64,000 nucleotides of DNA, taken from positions 230,726 to 294,725 of the forward strand of contig RSEH01000001.1 in the NCBI GenBank assembly GCA_006503475.1, in the 5' to 3' direction. Shown in pieces: positions 61,817 to 64,000 of this stretch. Position numbers and translations under genes: made by a program. Position 1 is the first letter of the stretch, and each line of letters opens with the position of its first letter. The stretch is from Stentor roeselii. Taxonomy: Eukaryota > Ciliophora > Heterotrichea > Heterotrichida > Stentoridae. The notes under the pieces are model-generated. The model was not told the origin of the DNA. It saw nothing but the letters and a program-made list of their open reading frames with translations, and searched no databases.

Positions 61817-62626
61817 AATATTGATCATGGTTTATAAAATTAAATTCCTTTCAATGTTGATACTGATGGCGAAGCCAACCACTTGACTTCTAAAGCCCTC
61901 TATTTTTATTTTAATAATTGTTTAACTTCCTAAATATAAGCCCAAGAAATTTTTCCTGATTTCAATCTAATAGAAAATAACTTGCAAGATTCTATTCATA
62001 CATTATTCTTCGAATGCATACTTATAAATGAACAAAAGCTTCTTCTTGAGTGGTAAATATAATCAGAGTATTATTAGAAAGATTAAGTGTTAAGATTGAA
62101 AAACTCAAATTCTGATTTATTTTCCCTGAAAATAATACTTAAACCTCTCATTCATGAAACTGTTAAGAAAATTTTAGCTGTAATATTGCAGAATTACTCT
62201 TTGAATTTAAAACTTATTTTTAAAAAGCTATTTTTGGGGTAATTAACTACTAAATCGAAGTAGTAAAGAACTGCAAATAGTTTTAATGTTCAGAGTATTG
62301 ATTATTTATTTATTCCCTCAAATACTGGTAGATTTAGATATTTCAATGTTATTAGTAGGTTAATTGAAGAAGTCACTAATATTTTATAAGTAGTAATCGT
62401 AAAAAAGAATTGAGGTAAATAATTTAAATACTTAAGTTAAATGACTAATATTATATCGCTCTTGGTAAATAAACTCCTATTCTCTTTAATAACTCTCGAT
62501 TCTCTGTCAATTTTTATTATCTTTGATCTTGAAATTCCTAAATTTGGAAACGATTTTTCGTATTTGGAGTTGTTTTTACTATTTATAATTTTAGCCCTGA
62601 AGTATTTTTTGATCAGATCTTCATAA
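61817..62626 (+). other. Protein-like frame interrupted by about a dozen TAA/TAG
   Basis: One frame reads through 61817-62410 with no TGA and good codon texture (NVDTDGEANHLTSKALYFYF, IIFTLF-type hydrophobic stretches, LKIILKPLIHETVKKILAVI) but ~12 TAA/TAG codons. After a single TGA at 62411 it continues as an open 61-codon ORF from 62441 (ATG, MTNIISLLVNKLL) to TAA 62624. It has no recognisable domain. It may be an eroded gene; AT-rich noise cannot be excluded by eye. Confidence 0.3.
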
Positions 62627-63390
62627 ATCTGTAGGCTGCAAAAAAATTAGGGTTTTAAGATACCCTAAATTAAGAGTTTTAAAGTAAAAACTACTTTTTT
62701 TTTAATTGAGGACTATCACAGAAGCCGCTTTTCTAAACTTAGTGCAGGTTGCACTTCGAAGACCTTAAGTCTATGGTTTAAAATTTTGAGTCGACATTGG
62801 ATAAAGATTTATTTAGAACTTACCAATCGGACTCATGTACGCGAATCTTTTGGTGAGCATTTTTATTTATGAGCAGGGTTAGTAGTGTGATTAGTTATTT
62901 CAAATCTCTCACGTTTATATCATGCTGACTGAAATTTTCATACTTTAACATATTTATCAGGCAAGTCTAGGATATTGCAACTCTTTCCCTTGAAGCAACA
63001 CTAAAAAAACGTAAAGAAACACAGGGATAATAATGTAATAAATATCTGACATTTAAGACAGAAAGAAAATGATGGAGCCATATTAAATAACCCTTACAAG
63101 GTAATTCAAACAATTATCTTTCAAATAGTTCAGAATATGAAGACTGATTTTTTTCTAGTTAATTCGACCTGGAGTTTCTTTCAAGAACAAAATTTTATCA
63201 GTCCTTTAATAAGTCATGATCGGAATCAACGAGAAGAGGAATCCAAATGTAAAATAAGCAGAAAAGGTCAAAATGACTCCGATGATGGAAAAAGAAATCC
63301 ATCATGGGACTTTATTGGGATGGAACGACTGAGGTGTAAATGGATTATTTATAAATTCTTAATCACTTTTCACCAGGCCACTTGCCAATA
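62627..63390. other. Gene-poor, possible remnant at right end
   Basis: AT-rich with no gene to ~63130. From 63137 an 84-codon ORF starts at an ATG (MKTDFFLVNSTWSFFQ) but resembles nothing, and another frame over the same DNA looks more coding (GLYWDGTTEV). Probably the eroded 5' part of the CH-like gene that follows. Confidence 0.3.
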
Positions 63391-63923
63391 ATCTTTGATT
63401 TACTCGAAAATCTTCACAGATTTGCAGACGGTATCCCTGTGAAAGACATTCAATCCAAAGGCCATACTTTGGGATATTCCTTCTCTCAAGTACAATAAAG
63501 CGAGATCCTCAAGAGATCCCTTAAAACTGTAACCTAGAGAAAATTCCTGCCATAGAAGACTGGTTGAAAGGTCTGAACATCAGCTACTCAAGTCTATAAG
63601 GCGAGACCCTTCCCAAGTTGAAGTCCGGTGAAAAACTATGCGAATTAATCTCAGTGATCGAGACACACAACCTGAAAGGTGTCCATCGATTAGTCAAGAC
63701 CTTAGCAGCCCTTGCGAATATCCTCAAAGATCTAAAATTTCTGTACAAAAAGCCTTCCTTTCCAAGCAACTTCATGTACCTAGACGACCAGTTCTTAAAC
63801 AGCAACGGAAAAGTGATCAGGACTCTGCTGAAAGCAATAATCATCTTTCTGACTACTATCTCCAATAAAACCATCTACTTAATATTTTTCTTCATTTTAA
63901 GTGTTAGAATTGTAGAACTTTGA
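63391..63923 (+). pseudogene. CH-domain-like gene, apparently damaged
   Basis: From 63534 one frame reads LEKIPAIEDWLKGLNISYSS, then TAA (63597-63599), then GETLPKLKSGEKLCELISVI, then KGVHRLVKTLAALANILKDL and LNSNGKVIRTLLKAI, ending TGA 63921-63923. W-L-x-x-L, L-x-x-G-x-x-LCEL, and KT-x-A-x-x-N are marks of a calponin-homology domain. Upstream, a different frame (IIFDLLENLHRFADGIPVKD) runs to a good 15-nt intron candidate, GTACAATAAAGCGAG at 63490-63504 with A at position 10, but the frames still do not join. One TAA and at least one frameshift separate the parts. It ends 10 bp before the next gene. Confidence 0.5.
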
Positions 63924-63933
63924 TTATAATAAA

Positions 63934-64000
63934 ATGGAATGTCAAGTCTGCTCAACTCAAGCTTTCTTCATCTGTCACTGCTCCAATGCTTATTTGTGTA
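63934..64000 (+). CDS. Start of a B-box zinc-finger gene, cut by the window edge
   Basis: The ATG at 63934 begins MECQVCSTQAFFICHCSNAY, with C-x2-C and C-x-C spacing like the N-termini of the genes at 6118 (MNCSQCNQGAAFLC) and 50400. It is probably another member of the B-box/coiled-coil/WD40 family. Only 22 codons are visible. Confidence 0.65.
   Translation, partial: MECQVCSTQAFFICHCSNAYLC

Overview
The window reads as macronuclear-type DNA of a heterotrich ciliate, most like Stentor. The evidence is: AT-rich DNA; very short intergenic gaps; TAA, TAG and TGA all used as terminators, with long ORFs (up to ~1,900 residues) free of in-frame stops, i.e. the standard code; and eight GT..AG introns of exactly 15 nt, all with an A at intron position 10. 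The genus is inferred from these traits, not from a search. Fusing ORFs across the tiny introns turns apparent fragments into whole genes: STT3, CEP70-like, ZNHIT3-like, a TLDc protein and a giant surface protein.

Layout. 1-9.8 kb is sparse: a dual kinase/pseudokinase, a duplicated pair of E2-like ubiquitin-conjugating proteins, a B-box/WD40 gene with two lesions, then ~1.7 kb without an intact gene. 9.8-45.9 kb is a dense core of mostly housekeeping genes: a small methyltransferase, a C8orf33-like protein, VPS45, NDUFA9, a CEP70-like centrosomal protein, WD40, PKA regulatory subunit, Myb, a TLDc protein with an N-myristoylation motif, ZNHIT3-like, a kinesin-1-like motor, a Cys-rich RING-like protein, a cyclic-nucleotide-type K+ channel with a zinc knuckle, a penicillin-binding-type S11 peptidase, STT3, a RING/B-box/Kelch protein, a coiled-coil protein with ~10 KSSF-type repeats, and a tandem array of five related kinases whose catalytic motifs vary stepwise. 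46-64 kb is sparse again: an acyltransferase-3/NRF protein, a B-box coiled-coil protein, a 1,902-residue Cys-rich/LamG-like multipass protein, an orphan pseudokinase of the array family, remnants of genes, and the first codons of another B-box gene at the right edge.

Functional threads are membrane traffic and glycosylation (VPS45, STT3), cilia/microtubules (kinesin, CEP70-like), cAMP/voltage signalling (PKA-R, CNBD channel) and lineage-specific signalling expansions (kinases, B-box/WD40, E2-like). I saw no rRNA, tRNA or CRISPR. The most unusual items are the degenerating kinase array, the channel/zinc-knuckle fusion, the KSSF repeat array, convergent genes with 0-1 bp between stop codons, and several damaged genes whose interruptions at alignable positions are TAA/TAG rather than TGA.
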